Source: Kibdelosporangium persicum (GTDB lineage Bacteria > Actinomycetota > Actinomycetes > Mycobacteriales > Pseudonocardiaceae). From it: DNA of 62,142 nt. Location: positions 1 to 62,142 of the forward strand of contig NZ_JAAATY010000047.1 in NCBI RefSeq assembly GCF_013280595.1. Reading direction: 5' to 3'. Below, piece after piece: positions 50,549-59,136 of this stretch. The notes beneath the pieces are model-generated. The model saw only the letters and a list, made by a program, of their open reading frames with translations. It ran no database searches and had not been told where the DNA came from. The position numbers and the translations under genes are program-made. How positions within the stretch are numbered: the stretch's first letter is position 1; each line of letters starts with the position of its first letter.

Positions 50549-51931
50549 ATGCGGACCCAACGGGAAGTCGAGCGCAAGTACGAAGCCGAGCCGGAGGCCG
50601 AGCTGCCCGAACTGCCCGGCGTCGTCTCCGGGCCGCAGCACGAGACGCTTGACGCGGTGTACTACGACACCGCCGACCTCCGGCTGATCCGCGGCGGGCT
50701 GACGCTGCGCCGCCGGGAGGGCGGTGCGGACGAAGGCTGGCACCTCAAGGTGCCGGTCGGCGAGGACACCCGCGACGAGATCCACATTCCGCTCAACGGC
50801 AAGGACACCCCGCCCAAGCAGTTCTCGGACCTGACGCTCGGCTACACCCGGGGTGCCGAACTGCGCCCGGTCGCCCGGATCCAGACCGACCGCACGCGCT
50901 GGGAGATCGTGGGCGGCAAGGGAAAGCTGCTCGCCGAGCTGACCGACGACCGGGTCACCGCGTCCCGGCCGGACGCGGAAACCAAGACCTGGCGCGAGAT
51001 CGAGGTCGAGGGCGACCCGGACGTGATCGAGCGGACAGACGAGCCACTGCGGTCGGCGGGCTTCCAGCGGTCCTCGCTGCCGTCCAAACTCGCCAGGGCG
51101 CTGGAGACCGAGCGGGTCGTGCGCGAACCCGGCAAGACCGCGGGTGAGGTCGTGCTGGCGTACGTCGCGGCCCAGGTGGAGAAGATCAAGTACTACGACA
51201 TCCTGGTCCGCCAGGACGTCGACGACTCCGTGCACCAGATGCGCGTCGCGACCCGCCGCCTGCGCAGTGCGTTGCGCGTGTACCGGAAGGTGCTGCCGAG
51301 CGAGGACATCGCCGCCGAATTGCAGTGGCTGGGCAGGCAACTGAGCGCGGCGCGTGACCTGGAGGTGCAGGCCGCACGGCTGACCGGCGCGGTGTCCGCA
51401 CTGCCGCCGGAGCTCGTCGTCGGGCCCGTGCAGGCCCGGCTGACCCGGCACTTCGCCCCCGAGCAGGAAAAAGCCCGCAAGGACGTGCTGCGGACGCTGC
51501 GCGGCAAGCGTTATCTGCGGTTGCTCGACCGGCTGGACGCGCTCGTCGCCGACCCGCCCACGTCACCGAAGGCCGGCCGCAAGGCTCGTCAGGAACTCCC
51601 GAAACACCTCGACCGGGCGGCCGGCAAGATCAGCCCGCGGCTGGCGGCCGGCGAGATCCACCGGGCCCGCAAAGCGGCCAAACGGTTGCGGTACGCGTTC
51701 GAGGTCGCCCTTCCCGCGTTGGGCGAACCGGCCGACAAGGCCCGTAAGCGGGCGAAGGCGTTCACCAAGGAAGGCGGCGAGTACCAGGACAGCGTGGTCG
51801 CTCAGCCGCTCCTGCGCACGCTCGCCATGCAGGCGCATGCCGCGGGCGAGAACGGGTTCACGTTCGGCCTGCTGTACGCCCGCGAGGAGGCGAACGCGGA
51901 GCGCCTGCGCGGTTCGCTCAGGTGGGGTTAG
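50549..51931 (+). CDS. CYTH-CHAD domain protein (polyphosphate-related)
   Basis: 460 residues from ATG 50549 (GTG 50540 is possible), 9 bp after the kinase stop. Residues 1-195 are a CYTH/triphosphate tunnel domain: the metal-binding ExExK motif is E6-V-E8-R-K10, followed by LDAVYYDTADLRLIRGGLTLRRREGG and WREIEVEGD. Residues ~210-455 are a CHAD helical domain with its conserved histidines and basic residues (DSVHQMRVATRRLRSALRVYRKVL, EIHRARKAAKRLRYAFEVALP, FTKEGGEYQDSVV). CYTH domains hydrolyse triphosphate or inorganic polyphosphate, and CHAD domains bind polyphosphate. Place at the end of a two-component operon suggests phosphate or polyphosphate signalling. Confidence 0.93.
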   Translation: MRTQREVERKYEAEPEAELPELPGVVSGPQHETLDAVYYDTADLRLIRGGLTLRRREGGADEGWHLKVPVGEDTRDEIHIPLNGKDTPPKQFSDLTLGYTRGAELRPVARIQTDRTRWEIVGGKGKLLAELTDDRVTASRPDAETKTWREIEVEGDPDVIERTDEPLRSAGFQRSSLPSKLARALETERVVREPGKTAGEVVLAYVAAQVEKIKYYDILVRQDVDDSVHQMRVATRRLRSALRVYRKVLPSEDIAAELQWLGRQLSAARDLEVQAARLTGAVSALPPELVVGPVQARLTRHFAPEQEKARKDVLRTLRGKRYLRLLDRLDALVADPPTSPKAGRKARQELPKHLDRAAGKISPRLAAGEIHRARKAAKRLRYAFEVALPALGEPADKARKRAKAFTKEGGEYQDSVVAQPLLRTLAMQAHAAGENGFTFGLLYAREEANAERLRGSLRWG

Positions 51932-52011
51932 GCCCACCCGAGGGTTAGGGCTGCGAGCACTGCGCGTCCCCGCCGGGGTCGGTCACACTGTGGGTGACCT
52001 CGGGAGGGCGG

Positions 52012-53706
52012 ATGCGGCAGATCAAGGCGATGGGGCAGAGCGTGGCCCGGCTCGGCATCGCCCTGTTCGGCCTGCCGATGTTCGTCTGGCTGGTCGCCAA
52101 CTTCTCGATCGTGGTGACCGCCCCCATGATGATCAAGGGCTCCCGCTGGCTGCCCGACCTGGCCCGGCGGCTGGCCGGCGTGCCGATCGAGGGCGTCTAC
52201 TGGCCGCCGCCCCCGCCGCCGACCCCCGACGAGGACGGTCTGTACAAGGTCGGCGACACGCTGGTGAAAAAACCCTCGTGGTGGCACGAGTTCGACCGCC
52301 TGCTCGACTGGGCGACCGACGACCCGGGGACCCGCCGGGACCTCAACTGGCTGGTGGCGAATCCGGTTGTCGGCGGTGTGCTGGCCGGGGCCGCGCCGGG
52401 CTTGGCCGGTCTGGGCGTCTGGTTGTTCTTCACACCGTGGTGGCCTTGGGCCGCGGTGTGCGTACTCGCGGGGTTCGTGGCCGCGCCGTGGCTGGTCAGG
52501 GTGCACGACCGGTGGTCGTTCGTGATGCTACGGGCCAAGCACGACGGCGTGATGTTCCGGTTCTGGGCTCGCGTGCGTCGACGGATCAAGCTGCTGTGGT
52601 TCGTGACCGCACACACTCTGCTGGCGTCAGGCACGTTGACGGTGTCGACGGTGTTCTTCGTACTCGGAGTGCCCACGCACATCTGGGGCCTGTGGGTGTT
52701 CCTGTGGCCTCCCATGGTGATGACGGTCCGTGCGGTCACCGAGTTCCGACGGCGCATGATCCGCGAGTGGACCGGCACAGTGATCGCTTCCCCGTACATG
52801 CCCACGCCCGTCGCTCCACCACCGCGCCCGGACGGCATGTACCGATACGGCAGCCAGCTTTACAAGACACCCACGGCTTTGCTGCGTGCCGCCCGCTACA
52901 GCTGGGTGATGAAGGACCCAGCGACTTGGCGTGACTATGCGTCTTGTGCTGTGGACAGCGTTTTCGGCTTGGTCGCCGTCCCGATGGCGTTGTTCGCTCC
53001 TTCGTGGACACTTCGCCTGCAGGCACGGATATCCCGCCTCTTGCTCGCGCCGACCGTGAACGCCGTTCTGGCCCAACGCGTCCGGCAACTGACCGAGACC
53101 CGCGCCGACGCGACCGACGCGCAGGCCGCGGAACTGCGCCGGATCGAACGCGACCTGCACGACGGCGCCCAGGCCAGGCTGGTGGCGATGGGCCTGCACC
53201 TCGGGGCGGTCGAGCGCTTGATCGACCAGGACCCCCAGGCAGCCAAGTCCCTGGTGGCGAAGACCAAGGCTGCCTCGGCTGAGGCGTTGACGGAGTTGCG
53301 CGACCTGGTGCGCGGAATCCACCCGCCGGTACTCGCTGAACGTGGCCTGACGGACGCGCTACGCGCCCTTGCCCTGGACAGTCCGCTGCAAGTGACTGTG
53401 CATGGCGAGGTGAACGGCCGCGTGGCTTCGCCTGTCGAGTCGGCGGTCTACTTCGCCGTGAACGAGCTTCTCACCAACGTCGCCAAGCATGCTTCGGCCA
53501 GCCGGGTGATCGTCCACATTCGACATGTCGCGGATGTGCTGGAGGTTTCGGTGATCGATGACGGCCAGGGTGGGGCCTGCGCGGATCGAGGGACCGGGTT
53601 GCGCGGCCTGCATCGCCGGCTCGCCACGTTTGACGGGACGTTCGAGCTGACGAGCCCCGTTGGCGGGCCTACCATCGCCACGCTCAAGATTCCCGCCGGT
53701 CGGTGA
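52012..53706 (+). CDS. Orphan NarL/DesK-type sensor histidine kinase with duplicated sensor region
   Basis: 564 residues. ATG 52012 has GGGAGG upstream; the frame extends to 51994. The N-terminal half has several membrane helices and two related units, LYKVGDTLVKKPSWWHEF...DPGTRRDLNWLVANPVVGGVLAG and MYRYGSQLYKTPTALLRA...DPATWRDYASCAVDSVFGLVA, so the sensor region looks like an internal duplication. HisKA_3 follows (RRIERDLHDGAQARLVAMGLHL, phospho-His in LHDG), then a HATPase (NELLTNVAKHASAS, DDGQGGA, GTGLRGLHRRL). No response regulator is adjacent. Signals could be membrane-related, but this is not readable. Terminators follow. Confidence 0.88.
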   Translation: MRQIKAMGQSVARLGIALFGLPMFVWLVANFSIVVTAPMMIKGSRWLPDLARRLAGVPIEGVYWPPPPPPTPDEDGLYKVGDTLVKKPSWWHEFDRLLDWATDDPGTRRDLNWLVANPVVGGVLAGAAPGLAGLGVWLFFTPWWPWAAVCVLAGFVAAPWLVRVHDRWSFVMLRAKHDGVMFRFWARVRRRIKLLWFVTAHTLLASGTLTVSTVFFVLGVPTHIWGLWVFLWPPMVMTVRAVTEFRRRMIREWTGTVIASPYMPTPVAPPPRPDGMYRYGSQLYKTPTALLRAARYSWVMKDPATWRDYASCAVDSVFGLVAVPMALFAPSWTLRLQARISRLLLAPTVNAVLAQRVRQLTETRADATDAQAAELRRIERDLHDGAQARLVAMGLHLGAVERLIDQDPQAAKSLVAKTKAASAEALTELRDLVRGIHPPVLAERGLTDALRALALDSPLQVTVHGEVNGRVASPVESAVYFAVNELLTNVAKHASASRVIVHIRHVADVLEVSVIDDGQGGACADRGTGLRGLHRRLATFDGTFELTSPVGGPTIATLKIPAGR

Positions 53707-53710
53707 CGAT

Positions 53711-53765
53711 CCGGGTCCTCAGGACCCGGTGTGCCCCTCCCGTACGACCGGCCGGTACGGGAGGG
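53711..53765. terminator. Double hairpin terminator between convergent genes
   Basis: CCGGGTCC / GGACCCGG (53711-53729) and CCCTCCCGTAC (53735-53745) / GTACGGGAGGG (53755-53765) are two adjacent perfect stems. They lie between the orphan kinase (ends 53706) and the converging SDR gene (ends 53781). Confidence 0.8.
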
Positions 53766-53780
53766 AACAGAAGCCGCGGG

Positions 53781-54626
53781 TCAGGCGGTGAAATCGGCCT
53801 TGTGGTCAGCGACCCACTCGGCGAAGGGGCGGGCGGGGCGGCCGAGGACCTTCTCGACGGCGTCGCTCAGGCCGGCGGGCCTGCCCACGGTGGCTTCCTG
53901 CATGCCAAGCAGGGACTCGATCATCTTGTCGTTCGCGAAGTCACCGAACTGTTCACGCAGTGCCGCTTTGGCTTCGGCGCGGTCCTGGACGACAACCGTG
54001 ATCTCTCGGCCGATGGCGGCCGCGATCACCTCGACCTGACGGCGTTGTGTGATCGACTCGGGGCCTGTCAGCTCGTATGCCGCGCCGGCGTGGCCGTCCT
54101 CCAGCAACGCCTTGACCGCCACGGCCGCGATGTCGGCTTCGTGGATCGAGTTGGCCTCGGACTCCGGGAACGGCATCCGGACCTCGCCGCGCTCCACGAT
54201 CGACGGCGCCCAGGCGAGGGTGTTGGCCGCGAACCCGCCCGGACGCAGGAACGTCCAGTCGATGCCGGACTTCGCCACGGCCTGCTCGACCGCGAGGTGC
54301 ATGGTTCGGATCGGCGAGTCGCCGAACTCCTCGTGCGCGGCGGCCTGGGAGGACAGCAGCACGATCTGCTTGACGCCCTTGGCCTTGGCGAGTTCGGCGA
54401 AGCCGGACGCGCCCGCCGGGTTCGGGAACAGGAACACCTTCTCGACGCCGGTCAGCGCGGCGTCGAACGAGCCGGGGTCGCCGAGGTCAGCCGCGTGGAC
54501 TTCGACGGGCAGATCGGCGGTCTGGGGATTGCGTGAGGTCGCGCGCACCGACACGCCCGCCTCCAGCAGCTGGGACACGACTGCGCGGCCGACGTTGCCG
54601 GTCGCTCCGGTTACCAGGATGGTCAT
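53781..54626 (-). CDS. NmrA-like NAD(P)-binding oxidoreductase
   Basis: 281 residues, ATG 54626. The dinucleotide-binding GATGNVGRAVVSQLL motif is at residues 7-21, followed by RATSRNP, VEKVFLFPNPAG and LRPGGFAANTL. It lacks the classical YxxxK catalytic pair of SDR enzymes, as in NmrA/QOR2-like proteins that sense NAD(P) or reduce quinones. Divergent from a TetR gene with 63 bp between the starts, the typical layout for a regulator and its target. Cytoplasmic. The substrate is unknown. Confidence 0.88.
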   Translation of the reverse strand: MTILVTGATGNVGRAVVSQLLEAGVSVRATSRNPQTADLPVEVHAADLGDPGSFDAALTGVEKVFLFPNPAGASGFAELAKAKGVKQIVLLSSQAAAHEEFGDSPIRTMHLAVEQAVAKSGIDWTFLRPGGFAANTLAWAPSIVERGEVRMPFPESEANSIHEADIAAVAVKALLEDGHAGAAYELTGPESITQRRQVEVIAAAIGREITVVVQDRAEAKAALREQFGDFANDKMIESLLGMQEATVGRPAGLSDAVEKVLGRPARPFAEWVADHKADFTA

Positions 54627-54689
54627 GCCACCAGTTTCAACCAGTTGTCAAACGGCGTCAACCAAATAGCTGACTGATACCATCCCGCC

Positions 54690-55307
54690 ATGCGCGAACC
54701 AGCGAGGCCAAGGCGCTCACCAGCACCGGAGGAGCGTCAGGCGGACGCCGACCGAACCAGGCGAGTCCTGCTGGCGGCGGCGTACGACGAGTTCGCCGAG
54801 AAGGGGTACGCGGGCGCCCGCGTGCACGAGATCGCGGCCCGGGCCAACGTGAACAAGCAGTTGATCAACTACTACTTCGGCGGCAAGGAAGGCCTGTACC
54901 GGACCTTGCAGAGCCAGTGGTTGAAGCACGAGGCGACGTTCCACGATCCCGGGCGGTCCGCGGCCGACGTCGCGACCTCCTACCTGCACGACTGCCTGGA
55001 CGATCCCCGCGGCATCCGGCTGCTGGTCTGGCGTGGCCTCAGCTACGCCCAGGGCGAGGAAACCCCCGACGAGGAACCCGTCCAGGACCTGAGCGGGATC
55101 ACCGAGCGCCAGCGCGACGGCGAGATCGACCCGGACCTCGATCCGGCCGCGCTGCTGCTCGCCGTGATGGCCATGACCTCGGCCCCGATGGTGATGCCGG
55201 ACATGGTGAAGAAGGCCTTCGGCGTGGAGGCGACCGATCCGGCGTTCCGCGAGCGCTACACGGCCTTCATCCGCGACATGATCGCCAGGCTGGGGCCGCG
55301 TCCGTAA
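54690..55307 (+). CDS. TetR family transcriptional regulator
   Basis: 205 residues from ATG 54690. N-terminal HTH: ADRTRRVLLAAAYDEFAEKGYAGARVHEIAARANVNKQLINYYFGGKEGLYRTL. The C-terminal ligand domain contains ALLLAVMAMTSAPMVMPDMVKKAFG. It most likely controls the divergent NmrA-like gene. Its stop overlaps the start of the following LysR gene (TAATG), so two unrelated types of regulator are translationally coupled, which is unusual. Confidence 0.9.
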   Translation: MREPARPRRSPAPEERQADADRTRRVLLAAAYDEFAEKGYAGARVHEIAARANVNKQLINYYFGGKEGLYRTLQSQWLKHEATFHDPGRSAADVATSYLHDCLDDPRGIRLLVWRGLSYAQGEETPDEEPVQDLSGITERQRDGEIDPDLDPAALLLAVMAMTSAPMVMPDMVKKAFGVEATDPAFRERYTAFIRDMIARLGPRP

Positions 55308-56119
55308 TGGACCTGTTGCGGCACCTCGGTTTTTTCGTCGCCGTCGCGGAGGAAGGGCATTTCGGCCGGGCCGCCGAACGGCTCGGGATGACCCAGCCAC
55401 CGGTTTCCCAAGGCGTGCAACGGCTGGAGCGCAAGCTCGGCGTCCAGCTGTTGAGCCGCGGGTCCCGTGGAGTCGGATTGACGCCCGCGGGTGCGGAACT
55501 CCTGCCGCAGGCGTACGCCCTGCTCGGGGACGCCGAGCGGTTCGTCGCCGAAGCAGGGCGGTTGCGTGACCGCGCTGCCCGGGTCGGCGTGATCCCGCAG
55601 CTGAGCTCGTGGCACGTCGCCGCGTTGGCGTCCAGCACTCCGGTCACCGTCACCACGGCGTCCACAGTGGAGCTTGTCGACGCGGTGACGTCCGGCGAGC
55701 TCGACTGCGCGGTCGTGCACCATCCGGCCTTGGTGAACTCGTTGGAATGCGGTCCGGTCATCAAGGTTCCGACGTGGTTCCTGGTACCTGACGGGCACGA
55801 CGTTTCCGCCGTCACCGACATGCGTGGACTGCCGTTCGCCACCGCGCCTCGGAGCCACGGCACGGCCGCGTTCGACTTGTTCGCCGACCGGCTGCGCGCC
55901 GCGGGCCTCGATCCCAGCTTCCTGCCTGCCGTGGACGACCGGGAGATCGTCGCCGCGGTCGCCGCCGGGCGCGCGTTCGGCGTTACCTGCGATCCGCATC
56001 TGCGGGCGCCTGGCGTGGTTCGAGTCGCCCTCGACGAGGAGTTCTCTCTGCGCGTCAGGCTGGTGTGGCGCGTGCTCCCGCCTTCGGTCCGTGACGCGAT
56101 AACGGCGGCCCTCACGTGA
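55307..56119 (+). CDS. LysR family transcriptional regulator
   Basis: 270 residues from ATG 55307, which overlaps the tetR stop (TAATG). N-terminal winged helix: MDLLRHLGFFVAVAEEGHFGRAAERLGMTQPPVSQGVQRLERKLGVQLLSRGSRGVGLTPAGAELLP. The effector domain is slightly short (VGVIPQLSSWHVAALASS onwards). Its stop overlaps the start of the serine hydrolase gene (GTGA). LysR proteins next to beta-lactamase genes are usually divergent (AmpR-like); here all genes run in one direction, so this is probably an autoregulated operon. Confidence 0.9.
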   Translation: MDLLRHLGFFVAVAEEGHFGRAAERLGMTQPPVSQGVQRLERKLGVQLLSRGSRGVGLTPAGAELLPQAYALLGDAERFVAEAGRLRDRAARVGVIPQLSSWHVAALASSTPVTVTTASTVELVDAVTSGELDCAVVHHPALVNSLECGPVIKVPTWFLVPDGHDVSAVTDMRGLPFATAPRSHGTAAFDLFADRLRAAGLDPSFLPAVDDREIVAAVAAGRAFGVTCDPHLRAPGVVRVALDEEFSLRVRLVWRVLPPSVRDAITAALT

Positions 56120-57003
56120 TCGAGAAGCAGGTCCGTTCGGTCTTCCAAGACGCGGGTACGGCAGGCTGGCTGCACGCGATCCCCTTGGCCGGCACCAGCC
56201 GGGAAGTCGACGTCGACGCGGACGAACCCGTTGTGATGGCGTCGGTTTACAAGCTTCCGCTGCTGGTCGCCCTGTGCCGCGAGTTCGACCGGGGACGCGT
56301 CGATCCCCAGTCGGCGGTCCGGATCAACCCGGCCTCGTGCACCCCGGGACCGACCGGGATCTCCACGTTCCTCGATCCGATCACGATGTCCTGGCGCGAT
56401 CTCGCGGCCTCGATGATGACCGTGTCGGACAGCGCCGCCGCGGACGTGATCCTCGGCGAGGTCGGTTTGGACGCCGTCCGGGACGTGGTGGCGGACTTGG
56501 AGTTGCCCGGCACCCGGATCGTCGGCGGGACGGCCGACGTCGAGGCGACACTGATGCGCGAGACCGGGACTTCGACCACCGCACAAGCGTTTGCTCTCAT
56601 CAGCGACAACGACCAGGTCCGTACGGTCAGCGCCTACGACCCCGCGTACACGAGCGCGACGACACCACGGGACATGACCCGGTTGTTGTCGCTGATCTGG
56701 TCGGATTCCGTGGCGTCCGCCGAACAGTGCGCGTTCATCCGGCGGTTGATGGGCATGCAGGTCTGGCCGCATCGCATCCGCGCGGGGTTCCCGTTCGGCG
56801 CTGTCCGCGTGTCCGGCAAGACCGGCACGATCGGCGCGGTCCGCAACGAGGTCGCCGTGGTCGAGTACGCCGGCGAGATCCCCATCGCGGTCGCCGTGTT
56901 CACGTTCGCCGCGCGTGCGGATCTCGCCTTGCCCGCGGTCGACGCGGCGATCGCGGAGTCGGCCCGGATAGCCGTCACGGACCTCCGGTCCGGACGACTC
57001 TGA
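56116..57003 (+). CDS. Cytoplasmic serine hydrolase of the class A beta-lactamase fold
   Basis: 295 residues from GTG 56116, overlapping the LysR stop by GTGA. Beta-lactamase-fold motifs: SxxK is S43-V-Y-K46, the SDN-like motif is SDS (104-106), and KTG is in VSGKTGTIGAVRNEV. The omega-loop ExxLN glutamate of class A enzymes is not seen (the region reads LPGTRIVGGTADVEATL). There is no signal peptide, although true beta-lactamases act outside the membrane. A cytoplasmic esterase or amidase, possibly acting on a ligand sensed by the LysR protein, is more likely than resistance. Confidence 0.82.
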   Translation: MIEKQVRSVFQDAGTAGWLHAIPLAGTSREVDVDADEPVVMASVYKLPLLVALCREFDRGRVDPQSAVRINPASCTPGPTGISTFLDPITMSWRDLAASMMTVSDSAAADVILGEVGLDAVRDVVADLELPGTRIVGGTADVEATLMRETGTSTTAQAFALISDNDQVRTVSAYDPAYTSATTPRDMTRLLSLIWSDSVASAEQCAFIRRLMGMQVWPHRIRAGFPFGAVRVSGKTGTIGAVRNEVAVVEYAGEIPIAVAVFTFAARADLALPAVDAAIAESARIAVTDLRSGRL

Positions 57004-57074
57004 TAGTGATCTGCTATCGAGAGGCCGATGAATTCGTATTGGCGCTATCGCCGTGCCGGTGATTCGGTAGAACC

Positions 57075-57977
57075 ATGAAGATCAACCGCCGAACCGTGCT
57101 CGCCGCTCTCGTCACCGCTCCTCTGGCGGGCTGCGCCAGCACCACGACGGCAACGCCACCCACGACGACCCCGACAACCACTACGCCTCCGCCGTCCCGC
57201 GCCGCCGACTTCCAGGCGCTGGAAACCCGCTTCGACGCGCGTCTCGGTGTGTACGCAGTGGACGTGACGACCGGCGAAACCGTGGCGTACCGGGAGAACG
57301 AGCGGTTCGCGATCTGTTCGGTCTTCAAGGGCTACGCCGCCGGAGCGCTGCTCAAGGCGCACCCGTTGAGCTCGGGTTTCTTCAGCCAGACCATTCGCTT
57401 CACGCAGGCCGAGATCGTCGCGAACTCCCCGGTGACGAGCACTCGCGTGGCGAGCGGCATGACCGTGGCCGAACTCTGTGAGGCCGCGATCACCAAAAGC
57501 GACAACACAGCAGGCAACCAGCTGCTCAAACTCCTTGGCGGGCCGTCGAAACTGACGGAGTTCGCGCGGTCCATCGGCGACCCAGTGACCCGCCTGGACC
57601 GCTGGGAGACCGAACTGAACGTGGTCCCCCGCGGAACCGAACAGGACACCACGACACCGCTGGCGATCACCAACGCCTATCGCGACCTGGTCGTCGGCAA
57701 CGTCCTCGGCGACCCGGAACGCAAGCAGCTGACCGACTGGCTGCTGGCCAACACCACCGGCGCGACACGCATCCGCGCCGGGCTTCCAGCCGACTGGAAG
57801 ACAGGCGACAAAACGGGAACCGGCAGCTTCGGCGCGGCCAACGACGTCGCCGTCACGTGGCCGTCGCCCGACAAGCCCATCGTGATCGCGGTCCTGACCG
57901 ACAAGGCGACCGAGGACGCGAAGTACGACAACGCCCTGCTGGCCGAGGCCACCAAGGTCGTCGTCGGAGCACTCTGA
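57075..57977 (+). CDS. Class A beta-lactamase, lipoprotein form
   Basis: 300 residues from ATG 57075. Signal [16 protein letters not shown] ends in a lipobox (Cys20), followed by a Thr/Pro linker of ~20 residues, a possible O-mannosylation target. Catalytic motifs are complete: S82-V-F-K85 (S70 of standard numbering), SDN 142-144, Glu178 in RWETELN (E166), and KTG 246-248 in GDKTGTG. It should hydrolyse penicillins and early cephalosporins at the outer face of the membrane. A 5-bp inverted repeat (GATAG...CTATC, 57002-57018) lies in the 71-bp gap after the serine hydrolase. The co-directional LysR protein may regulate it. Confidence 0.93.
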   Translation: MKINRRTVLAALVTAPLAGCASTTTATPPTTTPTTTTPPPSRAADFQALETRFDARLGVYAVDVTTGETVAYRENERFAICSVFKGYAAGALLKAHPLSSGFFSQTIRFTQAEIVANSPVTSTRVASGMTVAELCEAAITKSDNTAGNQLLKLLGGPSKLTEFARSIGDPVTRLDRWETELNVVPRGTEQDTTTPLAITNAYRDLVVGNVLGDPERKQLTDWLLANTTGATRIRAGLPADWKTGDKTGTGSFGAANDVAVTWPSPDKPIVIAVLTDKATEDAKYDNALLAEATKVVVGAL

Positions 57978-57996
57978 CCTCGGCGGCCCCGGGTTC

Positions 57997-58212
57997 TCAG
58001 GTGTTCTGGCAGAGGATGTGCTCGCGGTCAGGCCCCTCGCACACCCCCGTGATCCGCACACTGTCCGAAACGGACGTGATCCGGACGCTGTCCGAAACGG
58101 ACGTGATCCGGACGCTGTCGGCGACCGCGGTGGCAGGCGCCAGCACGGCCAGGGTGGAGACGAATCCCGCGAGCAGAACCCCTGCTCCCACGCGGCGGAA
58201 AGAGATCTTCAT
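57997..58212 (-). CDS. Tiny exported protein with three tandem repeats
   Basis: 71 residues, ATG 58212. Signal peptide: RRVGAGVLLAGFVSTLAVLAPATAVA. The mature part is about 40 residues: three near-identical nine-residue repeats (DSVRITSVS, DSVRITSVS, DSVRITGVC) and a tail with two cysteines (CEGPDREHILCQ) that could form a disulfide loop. The repeats are 27-bp tandem copies at DNA level, so their number may vary between strains. No ribosome binding site is obvious. It converges with the beta-lactamase gene (20 bp apart) and follows the PARG gene. It resembles no family known to me; a secreted peptide or surface factor is possible. Confidence 0.65.
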   Translation of the reverse strand: MKISFRRVGAGVLLAGFVSTLAVLAPATAVADSVRITSVSDSVRITSVSDSVRITGVCEGPDREHILCQNT

Positions 58213-58257
58213 GCGGCCAGACTGCAGCGGGCCGGCTTCAGCCCGGCTTCAGCCCGG

Positions 58258-59076
58258 TTACCGCCCTTCAGCCACACCGGAAACCGCCAGCTCGGCGAAC
58301 GCGGCGAACGTCGGGGAATTCGTCCGACGTTCAAGCACGGCGAAAACCACGTGCTCGAACCGCGGCACCGCCCGCAGCGCCGACGCGAAGGCCTGAGCGA
58401 CCACGGCCGGGTCGTTGCCGAAGACGCCACAACCCCACGCGCCGAGCACCAACCGCCGATGCCCGTGCGCGGCCGCCACTTCAAGGACACGAGCAGCTCG
58501 CCGACGCAGCACGCCCGTGATCTCGGCGACCGCGCCGGGCTGGTTGCGCAGGATCGCCGACCGGTTCGGCGCCGCCGCGGTCAGGAACGACACCGGATAC
58601 GGCCCGGGTAGCAAAGTGCCCTTGTCGTCCCGGAACACCGGGACTTCCGGCGAGTAGATCACCCGGTCGCTGTACAGCAGCGACGGTTCCGCCCGATGGT
58701 GGTCGTAGAACTCCCTGGCCGCCAACAGGCAGTGGTACAGGCCGGACGACCGCGCGACCGACTCCTCCTGCGCCTGGGCTCCGTTGAGAAACCCACCGCC
58801 GGGATTGCGAGCCGAAGCGAAGACCAGGCACGCGACGTCCCCACCCAGCCGCCGGGCCGCGGCGAGACTCGACTCCCTGGTCACTTCCACCCTGGCCGGG
58901 CCGGTCTCGTCCACCGCGTACGTCAGGGCCTCATCCGGCAGGTGCAGCTTCGTCCCCGCCACGGCCCTGGTCATCGCGTCGCCGACAGCGACCGCCTGAC
59001 CATCCGGCGCTCGGTAGGAACCAGCCTTCACAATGGCCACCGTCTCGCTGGCCATCCCCCTCAACCTGCTACTCAC
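58258..59076 (-). CDS. Macro-domain poly(ADP-ribose) glycohydrolase (bacterial PARG type)
   Basis: 272 residues from GTG 59076 (the frame reaches 59112; ATG 59055 is an alternative). It carries the bacterial PARG signature ARNPGGGFLNGAQAQEESVARSSGLY with the catalytic adjacent glutamates, preceded by VEVTRESSLAAARRL. It continues LYSDRVIYSPEVPVFRDDKG, FLTAAAPNRSA, and the macro-domain LVLGAWGCGVFGNDP loop. It should remove ADP-ribose from proteins in DNA-damage or toxin-related signalling. No ADP-ribosyltransferase or phage gene is adjacent. Tandem GCTTCAGCCCG repeats follow the gene (58228-58252) and may form part of its terminator. Confidence 0.92.
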   Translation of the reverse strand: MSSRLRGMASETVAIVKAGSYRAPDGQAVAVGDAMTRAVAGTKLHLPDEALTYAVDETGPARVEVTRESSLAAARRLGGDVACLVFASARNPGGGFLNGAQAQEESVARSSGLYHCLLAAREFYDHHRAEPSLLYSDRVIYSPEVPVFRDDKGTLLPGPYPVSFLTAAAPNRSAILRNQPGAVAEITGVLRRRAARVLEVAAAHGHRRLVLGAWGCGVFGNDPAVVAQAFASALRAVPRFEHVVFAVLERRTNSPTFAAFAELAVSGVAEGR

Positions 59077-59136
59077 GCCGGAATCGTCCCCGGCTCCGGC
59101 ACCGTCCGGCAATCGATTTGGCGGTGGGGATTCTGG

